This document shows, one piece after another, positions 8,715-17,495 of a stretch of DNA of 64,000 nt; within the stretch, counting starts at the first letter, position 1; each line of letters begins with the position of its first letter. The DNA comes from an uncultured Oscillospiraceae bacterium (GTDB taxonomy: Bacteria > Bacillota > Clostridia > Oscillospirales > Acutalibacteraceae), in NCBI GenBank assembly GCA_900541565.1, contig UQKB01000005.1, positions 1-64,000 of the forward strand. Reading direction: 5' to 3'. The position numbers and the translations under genes are program-made. The notes beneath the pieces were generated by a model, which was not told the DNA's origin, made no database searches, and saw only the letters and a program-made list of their open reading frames with translations.

Positions 8715-9905
8715 CTATACACGAACAGGGCCAAGATAGAAATCCTGCCCGCATGCAAGGATGTTCTCAAAAGCAAGGGCGTGCAAATCCACCGCCTTTA
8801 AATCCAGCTCCAGCACAGACCGCTGCTGCGGCTTAAGCAGCGAGAAGCTGTCGGTCAGCTTTGTGATAATCGGCAGTGTTGCCGCAGCTTTTGCCTTTTT
8901 TAAAATTTCCGTGCCTTTTTGATTAAACCCCAGCACGCGCAGATAAGGAACAGGCTGCTTTTGCATTTCTGTACGGATGTCTAAAAAAGCGTACAGCATA
9001 ATCCGCCGTAGCCGCGCGTGCGTATAACGCTTGGTTTTAATGCTGTCAATTATGGACGTCAGGGAGGTTTCCTTGCGTACGGCCTGGTAAATCCTGTGCT
9101 CTAAGCCTTCGCAGACATCCGGCAAAGCCGCAAAATCCGCAGGCGACATACTGCGCAGCCGGTACAAAACGGCGCGTTCCATGTAAGCAATATCGGCCAT
9201 ATGGCCCTGCTCGATTTCCCCAAGGATCCAGGGGCGGCAGTTTTCAGGAAGGAACTTTAAGCAGGAAAGGTCCTGCTTTCTAAGCGCCTGCCGGATCAAA
9301 GAAGCGCTTGCCGTATTGCCGAAACTTATAAAGCTGTCGTGTTGTGCGCCTTCCCGCTTTACAGTAATGGGCTGTATGGTGGAGGAAATCTTATGCAAAG
9401 CGCGGATATATTCCACCCCAAGCACGTTGTTCGGCTGTGAAAGCAGCCCGGAAAACGGATGTCCTTGCATGCGCACGGCTTCATGTGCTGCGCGCGCATA
9501 GCTCTTTCCCTGCTTCAGATGTGCTTTTATATGCGCGCGGTATGGGCTGCTGTCCATTGTACGCGCAAGCTGGATAAGCGGCTGCACCGTGCCGCATTCA
9601 CTGCCAAAGCCCAGCGCGTCCACAACGCCCAGCGCGGCGGCAACAGATACACCGCCTAAAGCAAAGTTTGCCGCGCTTGCCGTAGCCCAAATGCACGGCA
9701 ATTCCAAAACCAGATCTGCCCCATTTAAAAGCGCACAGCGCGCACGCAGCTGCTTTGAAAAAAGTGCGGGTTCTCCGCGCTGCAAAAAAGGGCCGCCCAT
9801 GATTGCTACAATATGTGTAGCGCCGGCTTTTCTGAGCTGTGTAAGCATATAGGCATGTCCGTTATGAAAAGGATTATATTCGCTGATAACCGCAAATACG
9901 TTCAT
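8715..9905 (-). CDS. tmcAL: tRNA(Met) cytidine acetate ligase (YlbM family)
   Basis: 396 residues from the ATG at 9905, which has a ggagaag site; a longer in-frame extension has no support. The nucleotidyltransferase signature EYNPFHNGH is at residues 9-17, with GGPFLQRGEPA following. Known role: TmcAL activates acetate with ATP and acetylates C34 of elongator tRNA(Met). It is divergent from acetate kinase, with which it shares promoter space. The acetate link makes the pairing functionally plausible. Confidence 0.92.
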   Translation of the reverse strand: MNVFAVISEYNPFHNGHAYMLTQLRKAGATHIVAIMGGPFLQRGEPALFSKQLRARCALLNGADLVLELPCIWATASAANFALGGVSVAAALGVVDALGFGSECGTVQPLIQLARTMDSSPYRAHIKAHLKQGKSYARAAHEAVRMQGHPFSGLLSQPNNVLGVEYIRALHKISSTIQPITVKREGAQHDSFISFGNTASASLIRQALRKQDLSCLKFLPENCRPWILGEIEQGHMADIAYMERAVLYRLRSMSPADFAALPDVCEGLEHRIYQAVRKETSLTSIIDSIKTKRYTHARLRRIMLYAFLDIRTEMQKQPVPYLRVLGFNQKGTEILKKAKAAATLPIITKLTDSFSLLKPQQRSVLELDLKAVDLHALAFENILACGQDFYLGPVRV

Positions 9906-9947
9906 AGGCTTCTCCCGTAAAAAAGACTTTACAAAATACAAAAAAGG

Positions 9948-10000
9948 TTGAATTTGTCCATGTTTTGTACTATTATATAATACTGTAGAAGCAAGAGCAA
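9948..10000. promoter_or_regulatory. Overlapping divergent promoters for ackA and tmcAL
   Basis: Plus strand: TTGAAT (9948-9953), 17 bp, TATTAT (9971-9976), leading to ackA. Minus strand: TTGCTC (9995-10000), 17 bp, TATAAT (9972-9977), leading to tmcAL. The two -10 hexamers overlap by five bases, so RNA polymerase could occupy only one at a time. Confidence 0.6.
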
Positions 10001-10119
10001 TATGTATAAAGGACTTTATGGTTCTGTACGCCTGCTGTTTTGCCGTTATACATCTGTTTTATAAAATTTGGGCAAAGGCGGAGCGTTTGCGCTTGCGCAG
10101 AGAAAGGAATGGTTGACGA

Positions 10120-11331
10120 ATGAAAATTTTGGTGATTAACGCGGGGAGCTCTTCGTTAAAGTACCAGCTGTTTGACATGGACAATGAAAAGGTTCTTGCA
10201 AAAGGGAACTGTGAGCGAATCGGTATGGAAGGCAGCATGATCGGGCATAAAACATTTGACGGAAGGCATAAAGAGATGCAGGTTCCCATGGCGGATCACA
10301 CAGCGGCCTTTATGCAGGTAAAGCAGGCGCTTACCGATCCGGAGGCTGGGGTTATTACAGATTTAAACGAGGTCAGCGCCATCGGGCACAGGATCGTTCA
10401 GGGCGGTTCTCTGTTCAGCGAAAGTGTGCTTGTGGATGAACAGGTGATCGAAGGGATCGAAAGCCTGATTCCGTTGGCCCCTTTACATAACAAGGCGCAT
10501 GTACAGGCAATCCGTGCCTGTATTGACGTATTTGGAAAAGAGGTTCCGGAGGTGGTCGTCTTTGACACCGCGTTCCATTCCACTATGCCCAGAAAGGCGT
10601 ATATGTATCCGATCCCGTACGAATATTATGAAAAATATAAAATCCGCCGCTATGGCTTCCACGGTACATCCCATCGCTATGTCAGCGCCAGGTGTGCCGA
10701 GCTTATGGGACAGGACATTCAAAAGCTGAAAATCATCACCTGCCATTTGGGTAATGGCTCTTCCATCGCAGCGGTGGAAGGTGGAAGGGTCATCGACACA
10801 AGCATGGGGCTAACACCCCTTGACGGGTTTATGATGGGGACGCGCACCGGTACGCTTGATCCTTCTGTCGTTACGTTCCTTGCGGAAAAGGAAAAGCTTA
10901 CGCCGTCGCAGATGAGCGACCTGCTCAATAAAAAGTCCGGCCTTTTGGGTATATCGGGCGTATCAAGCGACGACCGGGACGTAACAAAGGCGGCAAACGA
11001 AGGCAACGACCGGGCAAAGCTTGCGCATGAAATGCTTCGTTACGAAATAGCAAAGTTTATTGGCAGTTATTATGTGGCGCTTGGCGGCTGCGATGCAATT
11101 GTTTTTACAGCGGGGCTGGGGGAAAACCAGCCGCACCACAGAGAGGCAATTTGTGAAAGCCTTGCCTGCCTTGGCGTAAAATGCGATGTAGAAAAGAACA
11201 ATGCAGCCGTTCATGGGGCAGAGGGGTTGATTTCCACGCCGGACAGCAAAATACAGGTGTTTGTAATCCCCACAAACGAAGAACTTGTCATTGCAAGGGA
11301 TACCAAAGCGCTTGTGGAAAAGGGCAAATAA
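10120..11331 (+). CDS. ackA: Acetate kinase
   Basis: 403 residues, full length. Seen: the phosphate-binding start INAGSSSLKYQLFD, the PPALHN-equivalent APLHNKAH, GFHGTSHRYVS and CHLGNGSS, all ASKHA-fold signatures of AckA. It makes ATP and acetate from acetyl phosphate and ADP, a main energy step in fermenting anaerobes. Its usual partner pta is not next to it: the neighbours are tmcAL (divergent) and a terminator. The site is gaaaggaatgg. Confidence 0.97.
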   Translation: MKILVINAGSSSLKYQLFDMDNEKVLAKGNCERIGMEGSMIGHKTFDGRHKEMQVPMADHTAAFMQVKQALTDPEAGVITDLNEVSAIGHRIVQGGSLFSESVLVDEQVIEGIESLIPLAPLHNKAHVQAIRACIDVFGKEVPEVVVFDTAFHSTMPRKAYMYPIPYEYYEKYKIRRYGFHGTSHRYVSARCAELMGQDIQKLKIITCHLGNGSSIAAVEGGRVIDTSMGLTPLDGFMMGTRTGTLDPSVVTFLAEKEKLTPSQMSDLLNKKSGLLGISGVSSDDRDVTKAANEGNDRAKLAHEMLRYEIAKFIGSYYVALGGCDAIVFTAGLGENQPHHREAICESLACLGVKCDVEKNNAAVHGAEGLISTPDSKIQVFVIPTNEELVIARDTKALVEKGK

Positions 11332-11413
11332 AACACAATGGCCATATATGGGTCGAAGGTTTGAGGATAAGCAAATGCTTTGCATGTATACCCGTTTTTA
11401 GAATAGAAAAAAC

Positions 11414-11441
11414 AAAGGAGCGGTATTGTGCCGCTCCTTTT
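11414..11441 (+). terminator. Terminator of ackA
   Basis: A 10-bp stem (aaaggagcgg / ccgctccttt) with a 7-base loop ends in TTTT. It could also act on the minus strand, but no leftward gene ends here. Confidence 0.8.
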
Positions 11442-11521
11442 CGTATCTATGAAAACATCTAGTAAACATCAGGTTTTATATGCCGCTCCATAGGGCCGTA
11501 AAGCAAAGGTTTGTTGGCATA

Positions 11522-12061
11522 TTAAAGTGATGCCGTTTTATCCGGAATAAAAAGGCAGGACATATCCGCATTTTCAAGCTCCAACAGCTTTTTCTTTTTG
11601 GAAAGGCCGCCAGCATAGCCGGTCAGGCTTCCGTTTGCACCAATGACCCGGTGGCAGGGAATCATGATCGATATGGGATTATGTCCCACGGCCCCGCCGA
11701 CAGCCTGAGCAGACATGCTTTTTATGCGCCGCTTTTTGGCGATCGCTTTTGCAATTTGGCCATAGGTCGTGACCCGCCCATAGGGAATGCTGCGTAAAAT
11801 ATCCCATACCTCTTGCCGGAAATCGCCGCCGGCAGGGGCCAGCAATAGCTCGCCGCTTTTGGGCTTTTGTCCGGAAAAGTATCTGTCCAGCCAGTTTTTG
11901 GCTGCCTGTAAAGCAGGCAGGCTTTCCTTTTCCGTTGGCGTTTCTTTTATGGTATCGCTGAAGTATTTTTGTCCTTCCATCCAAAGGCCCACAATGTGCT
12001 TGCCGTCGCTTACTACTACAAGTGGTCCAAGCGGAGACAGATAACGCATAGAATAATACAT
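11522..12061 (-). CDS. ogt: Methylated-DNA-[protein]-cysteine S-methyltransferase
   Basis: A suicide DNA-repair protein of 179 residues. The active-site motif IPCHRV places the acceptor Cys at about residue 136. The DNA-binding helix contains YGQIAKAI and the following loop IGANGSLTGYAGG is typical. It moves alkyl groups from O6-alkylguanine onto itself. It appears monocistronic and leftward, with a promoter near 12231. Confidence 0.95.
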   Translation of the reverse strand: MYYSMRYLSPLGPLVVVSDGKHIVGLWMEGQKYFSDTIKETPTEKESLPALQAAKNWLDRYFSGQKPKSGELLLAPAGGDFRQEVWDILRSIPYGRVTTYGQIAKAIAKKRRIKSMSAQAVGGAVGHNPISIMIPCHRVIGANGSLTGYAGGLSKKKKLLELENADMSCLFIPDKTASL

Positions 12062-12409
12062 AGAAAAGCTTCCTTTCTATAAATAAGAGGGCGGTTGTTA
12101 TACCGGAGTATGGGTTGCCGCTTCTTTTGCTATGGCAAGCCGTTTTGGCGCCGAAAGGGAACCCGCAAGAGGCAAGATGGCAGTCATACAGTTAAAGGGC
12201 GGGCGCTGTAGCCCCGGCGTTGTTTACTCTATTATACCATGCGTATGCTAAAAGTCACGCGGTTTTGGTTTTTTATATTTTTCCCGGATGCACTGTGAAA
12301 AGGAAAAGCAAATTGTTTTTAAGGAAAGCTTTCAGAAAGAAAACGGTATGGCGTAATTTGCTTTTTTATGTTATAATCTGTTTTAGATTTTTCTTAAGGG
12401 TGAAAGGCA
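12062..12409. other. 348-base divergent intergenic region, ogt / dnaB-like gene
   Basis: It holds a leftward promoter for ogt (12231-12258), a leader of about 160 bases whose structure I do not recognise, and a rightward TATAAT at 12372-12377 without a clear -35. No gene is seen. Confidence 0.5.
12231..12258 (-). promoter_or_regulatory. Probable promoter for ogt
   Basis: On the minus strand, GTGACT is followed after 16 bp by a perfect TATAAT (12231-12236). Transcription would start about 160 bases upstream of the ogt ATG. Confidence 0.5.
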
Positions 12410-13435
12410 ATGGACGTAACAATAAATCTGGGCATGTGGAACCATATTTTTGCCGTTCCATGCGATGTTGTGGATAAATACCTAAAGACTGCGGCACACC
12501 AGCAGTTGAAGGTGTTGCTGTGGGTGCTGCGCCATGCGGGGCAGCCATGTAGCACCGAGCAGATTGCGCAGGAATTGCGCATGCACCCGATTGATGTAAA
12601 AGATTATATACAGTTTTGGGTCGATGAAGGGCTCCTTTCTGTCCGCAGCGGCGCGTATGTTCCGGCGCAGGATACACCGGAACACACACAATCTGCACAG
12701 CAAAAGGTACAGCCCATGCAGCAGGAAGAGCCAGATCACGAAAAGAAGAAGCCGCGCCCTTTGTCCAGGCCGCAGCGGCCGGACAGCGCCTATGTAGCGC
12801 AGCGCCTGGGTGAAAGCAAGGAGCTTGCTTTTTTGATGAGTGAAGCGCAGATCATTTTGGGCAGGCCGCTTTCCAATGGTGACAGCGGTACGCTTTTGCT
12901 TTTGCATGAAAATGACGGGCTGCCGGTCGATGTAATTTTGATGCTTTTACAGTTTGCAGTCGGGGAAGGAAAACCGGCTATGCGCTATATTGAAAAGGTG
13001 GCGGTTTCCTGGGCAAGTGAAGAGATCGACACCATTGAAAAAGCAGAAGAAAAAATTCGTGCTATTAAAAAGACAAAAGACGCATGGGGCAAGGTCGCCC
13101 GGACGTTTGGGCTGCAAAGCCCCGGCTCTGCTACCCAAAAGCAGTTGGAATGCGCCGACCGTTGGATCAACCAGTGGAATTACAGTGAGGAAATGCTCCG
13201 GATCGCCTATGAAACCTGCGTGGATACCAAAGGGGAATACAATTTAAAATATATAGACGGGATCATAAAGCGTTGGCATACAGCGGGGATTTTTACACCG
13301 GACGATGTATCAAAAGCCGCAACAGGCGCGGCCAGGGGGAAGAAGAAAGAAGCGGCAAAGCGCAAAGCATCTTACGACCTGGAGGAGCTTGAAAGCATGG
13401 ATATGTTTGATTATGATACAGGGCGGTCTGGATAA
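12410..13435 (+). CDS. DnaB/DnaD-like primosome protein (DnaD-domain replication initiator)
   Basis: 341 residues. An N-terminal winged-helix-like region (about 20-85, with TEQIAQELRMHPIDVKDYI) is followed by a Gln/Pro-rich charged linker (about 85-130). Two DnaD-type C-terminal domains then follow: one near 137-205 (RPLSNGDSGTLLLL ... YIEKVAVSW) and one near 225-292, ending in the family's YIDGIIKRW signature. Known family members (Firmicute DnaB and DnaD) remodel origin DNA and help load the replicative helicase. The helicase-loader gene begins 18 bases downstream, which supports this role. The tandem domains make it closer to DnaB than to DnaD. Confidence 0.85.
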   Translation: MDVTINLGMWNHIFAVPCDVVDKYLKTAAHQQLKVLLWVLRHAGQPCSTEQIAQELRMHPIDVKDYIQFWVDEGLLSVRSGAYVPAQDTPEHTQSAQQKVQPMQQEEPDHEKKKPRPLSRPQRPDSAYVAQRLGESKELAFLMSEAQIILGRPLSNGDSGTLLLLHENDGLPVDVILMLLQFAVGEGKPAMRYIEKVAVSWASEEIDTIEKAEEKIRAIKKTKDAWGKVARTFGLQSPGSATQKQLECADRWINQWNYSEEMLRIAYETCVDTKGEYNLKYIDGIIKRWHTAGIFTPDDVSKAATGAARGKKKEAAKRKASYDLEELESMDMFDYDTGRSG

Positions 13436-13453
13436 AAGAGGGGGGCGTGTAAA

Positions 13454-14446
13454 ATGGGCTACAGCAAAGAAACCTATGCAAAGGCACATTCCATTATGCA
13501 GGATCGCAGGATGAACGCTCTGCGGGAAGCAGACCTTCGCAAAGAACAATTTTATCAAAAACATCCGCGTGCGCAGCAAATTGAACGGGAGCTTTCCAAA
13601 ACAGCAGCAAAAGCAGGGAAGGCTGTTTTAAGCGGCGCGAATGCAAAAGAAGAGCTATTAAAACTCAAAGAGGCAAACCTTTCTCTGCAAAAAGAGCTGT
13701 CCGCAATTTTAACAGACGCCGGCGTGCAGGACGGTTATCTGGAAGCGCACTTTACGTGTGAAAAATGCTGCGACAAAGGCTATATAGACGGGAAGATGTG
13801 CAGTTGTTTTCAGTCCCTTTTAAAGGACATAGCGTTTGAAGAGCTAAACGCTCTTTCACCGCTTTCCTTATGCGATTTTGAAAGCTTTTCGCTGCGCTAT
13901 TATGCGGATACGCCACAAGACGGCGGGATATCGCCAAGGCGCCGTATGCAGCAGATTCTTGCTTTTTGCAGGGAATATGCAAAGTCCTTTAAAGAAGACA
14001 GTGAAAGTCTTTTGCTTGTGGGGGCTACCGGGCTTGGAAAAACGCATTTGGCGCTTGCAATTGCAAACGAGGTCATAAGCCGCGGTTATGGGGTGGTGTA
14101 TTGTTCCGTGCCCGATATTGCCAGGCGGCTTGAGCAGGAGCATTTTTCAAAAGGCAGCGAAGAATTAACGCAGCAGTCTTTAACACAATGTGACCTGCTG
14201 ATTTTGGATGACTTAGGGACGGAATTTACCACTCCGTTTACAAGCAGCGCACTGTATCATATTTTTAATACGCGCCTTATGCGTGCAAAGCCAACCATTA
14301 TCAGCACAAATCTTTCGCTGGAAGAAATGGAGCGGGCCTATTCCGAACGCTTTGTGTCAAGGATTGCAGGCAACTGCCAGCGCCTTACCTTTCTGGGAAG
14401 GGATGTGCGTATACAAATGAAAAAAGAAAGCCTGTCAAAGCGTTGA
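13454..14446 (+). CDS. Helicase loader, DnaI/DnaC-like AAA+ ATPase
   Basis: 330 residues. The N-terminal half is helical and charged and carries a zinc-type cluster, CEKCCDKGYIDGKMCSC (about 99-116). The C-terminal AAA+ domain has Walker A GATGLGKTH near 192 and Walker B LLILDDLG near 250. Members load the replicative helicase at the origin or at restarted forks. It is in an operon with the DnaB/DnaD-like gene and has a gaggggggcgtg site. Gene naming differs between lineages (dnaI, dnaC), so none is assigned. Confidence 0.9.
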   Translation: MGYSKETYAKAHSIMQDRRMNALREADLRKEQFYQKHPRAQQIERELSKTAAKAGKAVLSGANAKEELLKLKEANLSLQKELSAILTDAGVQDGYLEAHFTCEKCCDKGYIDGKMCSCFQSLLKDIAFEELNALSPLSLCDFESFSLRYYADTPQDGGISPRRRMQQILAFCREYAKSFKEDSESLLLVGATGLGKTHLALAIANEVISRGYGVVYCSVPDIARRLEQEHFSKGSEELTQQSLTQCDLLILDDLGTEFTTPFTSSALYHIFNTRLMRAKPTIISTNLSLEEMERAYSERFVSRIAGNCQRLTFLGRDVRIQMKKESLSKR

Positions 14447-14460
14447 AGACAGATCTATGC

Positions 14461-14496
14461 AAAACCGCGGGAAGAAATCCTGCGGTTTCTTTTTTG
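14461..14496 (+). terminator. Terminator after the helicase-loader gene
   Basis: An aaaccgc..gg / cc.t.gcggttt stem with one bulge is followed by CTTTTTTG. Confidence 0.7.
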
Positions 14497-14532
14497 CACA
14501 AAAATTGTGGAAATTTGCAGATGAAATTGCAT

Positions 14533-14561
14533 TTGACTTATATTCTGTAAAGAGATATAAT
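14533..14561 (+). promoter_or_regulatory. Sigma-A-type promoter for the PHP gene
   Basis: TTGACT (14533-14538), 17-bp spacer, TATAAT (14556-14561). Confidence 0.75.
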
Positions 14562-14772
14562 ATTTTATAGAAAGTAGCAGTTTTTTGCGGTTGCAGCGTG
14601 TTCGGTTCAGCGCTGCCTTGTTTGAAGATAGAGGCGGCCGGCTTGCCCCTCTTTATCTGTCTACACAGTGCAGCATGCTTTTTTCTGGGTAGAGTTTTTC
14701 TCTATCCGTTTTTTAGTTTGAACATGATATGGGTACATAGAACAAAAACCACAAAACAGGGGAGGAAGTTTT

Positions 14773-15624
14773 TTGTCTGCGGATTTACATTGCCATACAA
14801 AATTATCAGACGGCAGCGTCGCAATAGACGAGCTGGTGATTCTTGCAAAAAATAAAGGGATTTCAACCATTGCGGTGACAGACCACGATACCTTTGCGGG
14901 CGCGACAAGGGCAAAGATTTTTGGGCAGCGCCATGGCGTTGAAGTGATCCACGGCGCTGAAATATCTGCATTTGATTACCAAAGAAAACGGCTGGTGCAT
15001 CTGCTTTGCTACATGTGCGAGCATCCGGCGCGCCTGGAAGGCTTGTTTGGGAAAATTTTGGCGAACAGAAGAAAAGCGGTCAGCATTGCACTGCAAAAGG
15101 TTATGCGCTTGTATCCCATTACACCGGAAATGGTTGCAAAGAGGGCGCAGGGCAGCACGGCGATCTATAAGCAGCATATTATGCAGACGCTTGTGGACAC
15201 CGGCTATGCAGACAAAATGTACGGCCCGCTGTATGATAAGCTTTTTAATTGGAAGATTGGAATTGCAAAAACCAACATAGAATATCCGGATGTTTTTGAG
15301 GTGCTTGCGCAGATTCATAACGCTGGAGGTGTAGCTGTATTGGCGCACCCTGCGGTATACGATACGTATGCGCTTCTGCCGGAGCTTGCAGAAAAAGGCC
15401 TGGATGGAGTTGAGGTGTACTATCCCAGAGCGCGTCAGGACGACGAGGAAGTACTCGGCGCAATTGCACAAGCATATGATCTGGTCATGACGGGCGGGAC
15501 GGATTTTCATGGTGGCAGCACCAGTAGTGTGCATCCGATTGGTACCTGCCTTACATTGGATGAACAGTTATTAAAGCTGAAAAAGCGAAAGGCTGCGTTG
15601 CTGCAAAGGCAAGGTGCGGTCTGA
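14773..15624 (+). CDS. PHP-domain phosphoesterase (YciV/TrpH-like)
   Basis: 283 residues, started by TTG at 14773 behind a ggggagg site. Metal-ligand motifs of the PHP superfamily are in order: DLHCHTKLSDG at the N terminus, VTDHDT near 35, HGAEIS near 60, VLAHPAVY near 192 and GGTDFHGG near 242. Known relatives hydrolyse 3',5'-nucleoside bisphosphates or trim RNA 5' ends (RNase AM). The exact substrate cannot be told here. Monocistronic. Confidence 0.85.
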   Translation: MSADLHCHTKLSDGSVAIDELVILAKNKGISTIAVTDHDTFAGATRAKIFGQRHGVEVIHGAEISAFDYQRKRLVHLLCYMCEHPARLEGLFGKILANRRKAVSIALQKVMRLYPITPEMVAKRAQGSTAIYKQHIMQTLVDTGYADKMYGPLYDKLFNWKIGIAKTNIEYPDVFEVLAQIHNAGGVAVLAHPAVYDTYALLPELAEKGLDGVEVYYPRARQDDEEVLGAIAQAYDLVMTGGTDFHGGSTSSVHPIGTCLTLDEQLLKLKKRKAALLQRQGAV

Positions 15625-15668
15625 TATTTTTGCGCTGCGTATTTTTTCTTACCTTTCAAAAAATCAGT

Positions 15669-15710
15669 AAAAAGCGCTCGCATCCTGAAACAGGATAGCG
15701 AACGCTTTTT
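15669..15710. terminator. Bidirectional terminator between convergent genes
   Basis: A long stem (aaaaagcg...cgcttttt) has an inner stem atcctg/caggat around an AAA loop. It serves the rightward PHP gene and the leftward GH13 gene. Confidence 0.85.
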
Positions 15711-15713
15711 ATT

Positions 15714-17345
15714 TTATTCCATAATTTTTGTAAAGCGAGCCATGGTATGCCCGTTGTGCTCTACCGTTTGTGTGAACAAATCATACGGCCTTACCCAAAG
15801 GCCGCCCCCTTCATACAGAGCTTTATATACAACCATTTTTTCTTTTGTTTCGCTGTGTTGGGCAATCCCCAAAACCTCGTATTCTTTGCCCTTATAATGT
15901 CTGTAGCGTCCCGGTGTGACGACAGGTATATCAGGCTGCAGTGGCTTTTTGGGTTCATTGCTGCACGGCACAGCGGCCTGTTCCGTGGTCAGCCCAGAAA
16001 AACTGCCGTTATGCAGTACAAGAATCCTTGCGCTGCATGCTGCAATCGGCAGGCTAAGCCAGCCGTCGCCTGAAAAGCTTTCGCCGGTCAGTACGTCGGT
16101 AAGATGGGAAAAGCCTTCATCTATACGGAAATCCACCTGCTGCGCACTGTCTGCAAGGTTCAGTGCAACATAAACGGTCTGTCCCTCCAAACGCCGTGCA
16201 AAGACAAGCTGTTCATTTTTGATGATGATGTTTTCAAAATCCCCATACTGTAAGGGCTTGAGCGATCTTCTGGCCGCGCCGAGCTTACAAAGGTAATCTT
16301 CCAAAGCCTTGCCGTCGCCGGCGGCGCATCCCAGCTCCAGGCATGGCCGCAGCGCCTTGTCGCTTTGGTTGCTTCTTGTTCCGTGGATTGCCCACTCGCT
16401 TCCATAATAAATGGACGGAACGCCGGGCATGGTATATAAAATTGTATAAACGTTTTTTAAATGCGCCGTATTGCGGCAATTGTCGGCAATGCGGTTGACG
16501 TCGTGGTTATCTACAAAATTATATGTGCATATGTTTTTATAAATGCCGCCGGCTGCAAACTGGCGCTGTAAAGAGTGCGCGATCTCAAAGTAATTGTGGT
16601 CGTTGTGGGAAGAATAAATCCCCTTATAGCATTCATAATTGGTAACGGAATCCAGCATTTCCGGGTTGGCCCATCGGGTATAATCGCCATGAATAATTTC
16701 GCCCATCAGCCAGAAATCAGGATTTTTTGCTTTGCAGAAGCTGCGAAGCTGGCGGAAAAAATCGGGATCAACACAATCGGCGGCATCCAACCTGAGTCCG
16801 TCGATATGAAATTCATCCATCCACATTTCCACCGCGCCCAACAAATGGCCAACTACGTCCGGATGCTTTAAATTCAGCTTTACAAGGTCGTAATGCCCGT
16901 TCCATCCCTCATACCAGAACGGGTCGCCCGCAGGGCTGCAGGCGTTAAAATGCAGGTTTTGGAACCAGCCGCAATAAGGGGAGGCTTCTCTTTTTTCCTG
17001 CACATCTTTAAACGCCCAGAATTCCCTTCCAACATGGTTGAATACGCCGTCGAGCACAACGCGTATGCCGTTTGCATGCAGCTTGCTGCAAAGTGCTTTA
17101 AAGCTTGTGTTGTCGCCCAGGCGCTGATCCACCTTATAATAATCCTTTGTATCGTAACCGTGCCGGCTTGCTTCAAAAAGCGGGCCGATGTACAGTGCGT
17201 TTACCCGCAGCTTTTTTAGATGGGGAATCCAATCTGCAAGCTTATCCAGGCGGTGTACTACCTGCCCGTCATTGTATTCGGGCGCGCCGCAAAAGCCCAA
17301 TGGATAGATATGATAAAATACAGATGCGTTGACCCAATTTGGCAT
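15714..17345 (-). CDS. GH13 alpha-amylase-family enzyme fused to a DUF1653 domain
   Basis: 543 residues without a signal peptide, so cytosolic. GH13 conserved regions are present: DGVFNH near 103, the nucleophile Asp in GLRLDAADC near 186-194, the acid Glu in LMGEII near 216, and VDNHDV near 275. Overall it resembles oligosaccharide-acting members of the family, such as neopullulanase-like enzymes. After a beta-rich C-domain, a linker leads to a complete DUF1653 domain (about 477-543: GRYRHYKGKEYEVLG, then GLWVRP). DUF1653 normally occurs alone and its role is unknown. Substrate is not determinable by eye. A strong promoter precedes it. Confidence 0.88.
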   Translation of the reverse strand: MPNWVNASVFYHIYPLGFCGAPEYNDGQVVHRLDKLADWIPHLKKLRVNALYIGPLFEASRHGYDTKDYYKVDQRLGDNTSFKALCSKLHANGIRVVLDGVFNHVGREFWAFKDVQEKREASPYCGWFQNLHFNACSPAGDPFWYEGWNGHYDLVKLNLKHPDVVGHLLGAVEMWMDEFHIDGLRLDAADCVDPDFFRQLRSFCKAKNPDFWLMGEIIHGDYTRWANPEMLDSVTNYECYKGIYSSHNDHNYFEIAHSLQRQFAAGGIYKNICTYNFVDNHDVNRIADNCRNTAHLKNVYTILYTMPGVPSIYYGSEWAIHGTRSNQSDKALRPCLELGCAAGDGKALEDYLCKLGAARRSLKPLQYGDFENIIIKNEQLVFARRLEGQTVYVALNLADSAQQVDFRIDEGFSHLTDVLTGESFSGDGWLSLPIAACSARILVLHNGSFSGLTTEQAAVPCSNEPKKPLQPDIPVVTPGRYRHYKGKEYEVLGIAQHSETKEKMVVYKALYEGGGLWVRPYDLFTQTVEHNGHTMARFTKIME

Positions 17346-17372
17346 AATTTCACCTTCCGTTTTTTATAGAAC

Positions 17373-17401
17373 AGTATAGCACAAATATAGCTGTTAATCA
17401 A
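17373..17401 (-). promoter_or_regulatory. Promoter for the GH13-DUF1653 gene
   Basis: On the minus strand, TTGATT (17396-17401), 17-bp spacer, TATACT (17373-17378). Confidence 0.75.
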
Positions 17402-17433
17402 GTGACTTATGGTCAGTTATCTTTTAAGAAGCT

Positions 17434-17462
17434 TTGACAGGGGCGGCCGGGCGTGCTATAAT
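17434..17462 (+). promoter_or_regulatory. Promoter for ppa
   Basis: A consensus sigma-A promoter: TTGACA (17434-17439), 17 bp, TATAAT (17457-17462). Confidence 0.85.
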
Positions 17463-17495
17463 CATCTAAAAAACCGAAAGGACAGAGGCCGCTTT

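Larger units (their letters stand above)
14447..14772. other. 326-base intergenic region upstream of the PHP gene
   Basis: It holds the preceding operon's terminator, a strong promoter (14533-14561) and then a leader of about 205 bases. The leader has T-rich stretches and possible hairpins but matches no riboswitch class I know. No gene is seen. Confidence 0.5.

Noticed and set aside
12066..12224. Riboswitch in the ogt leader
   Set aside because: The leader could fold, but I find no conserved core of any known class.
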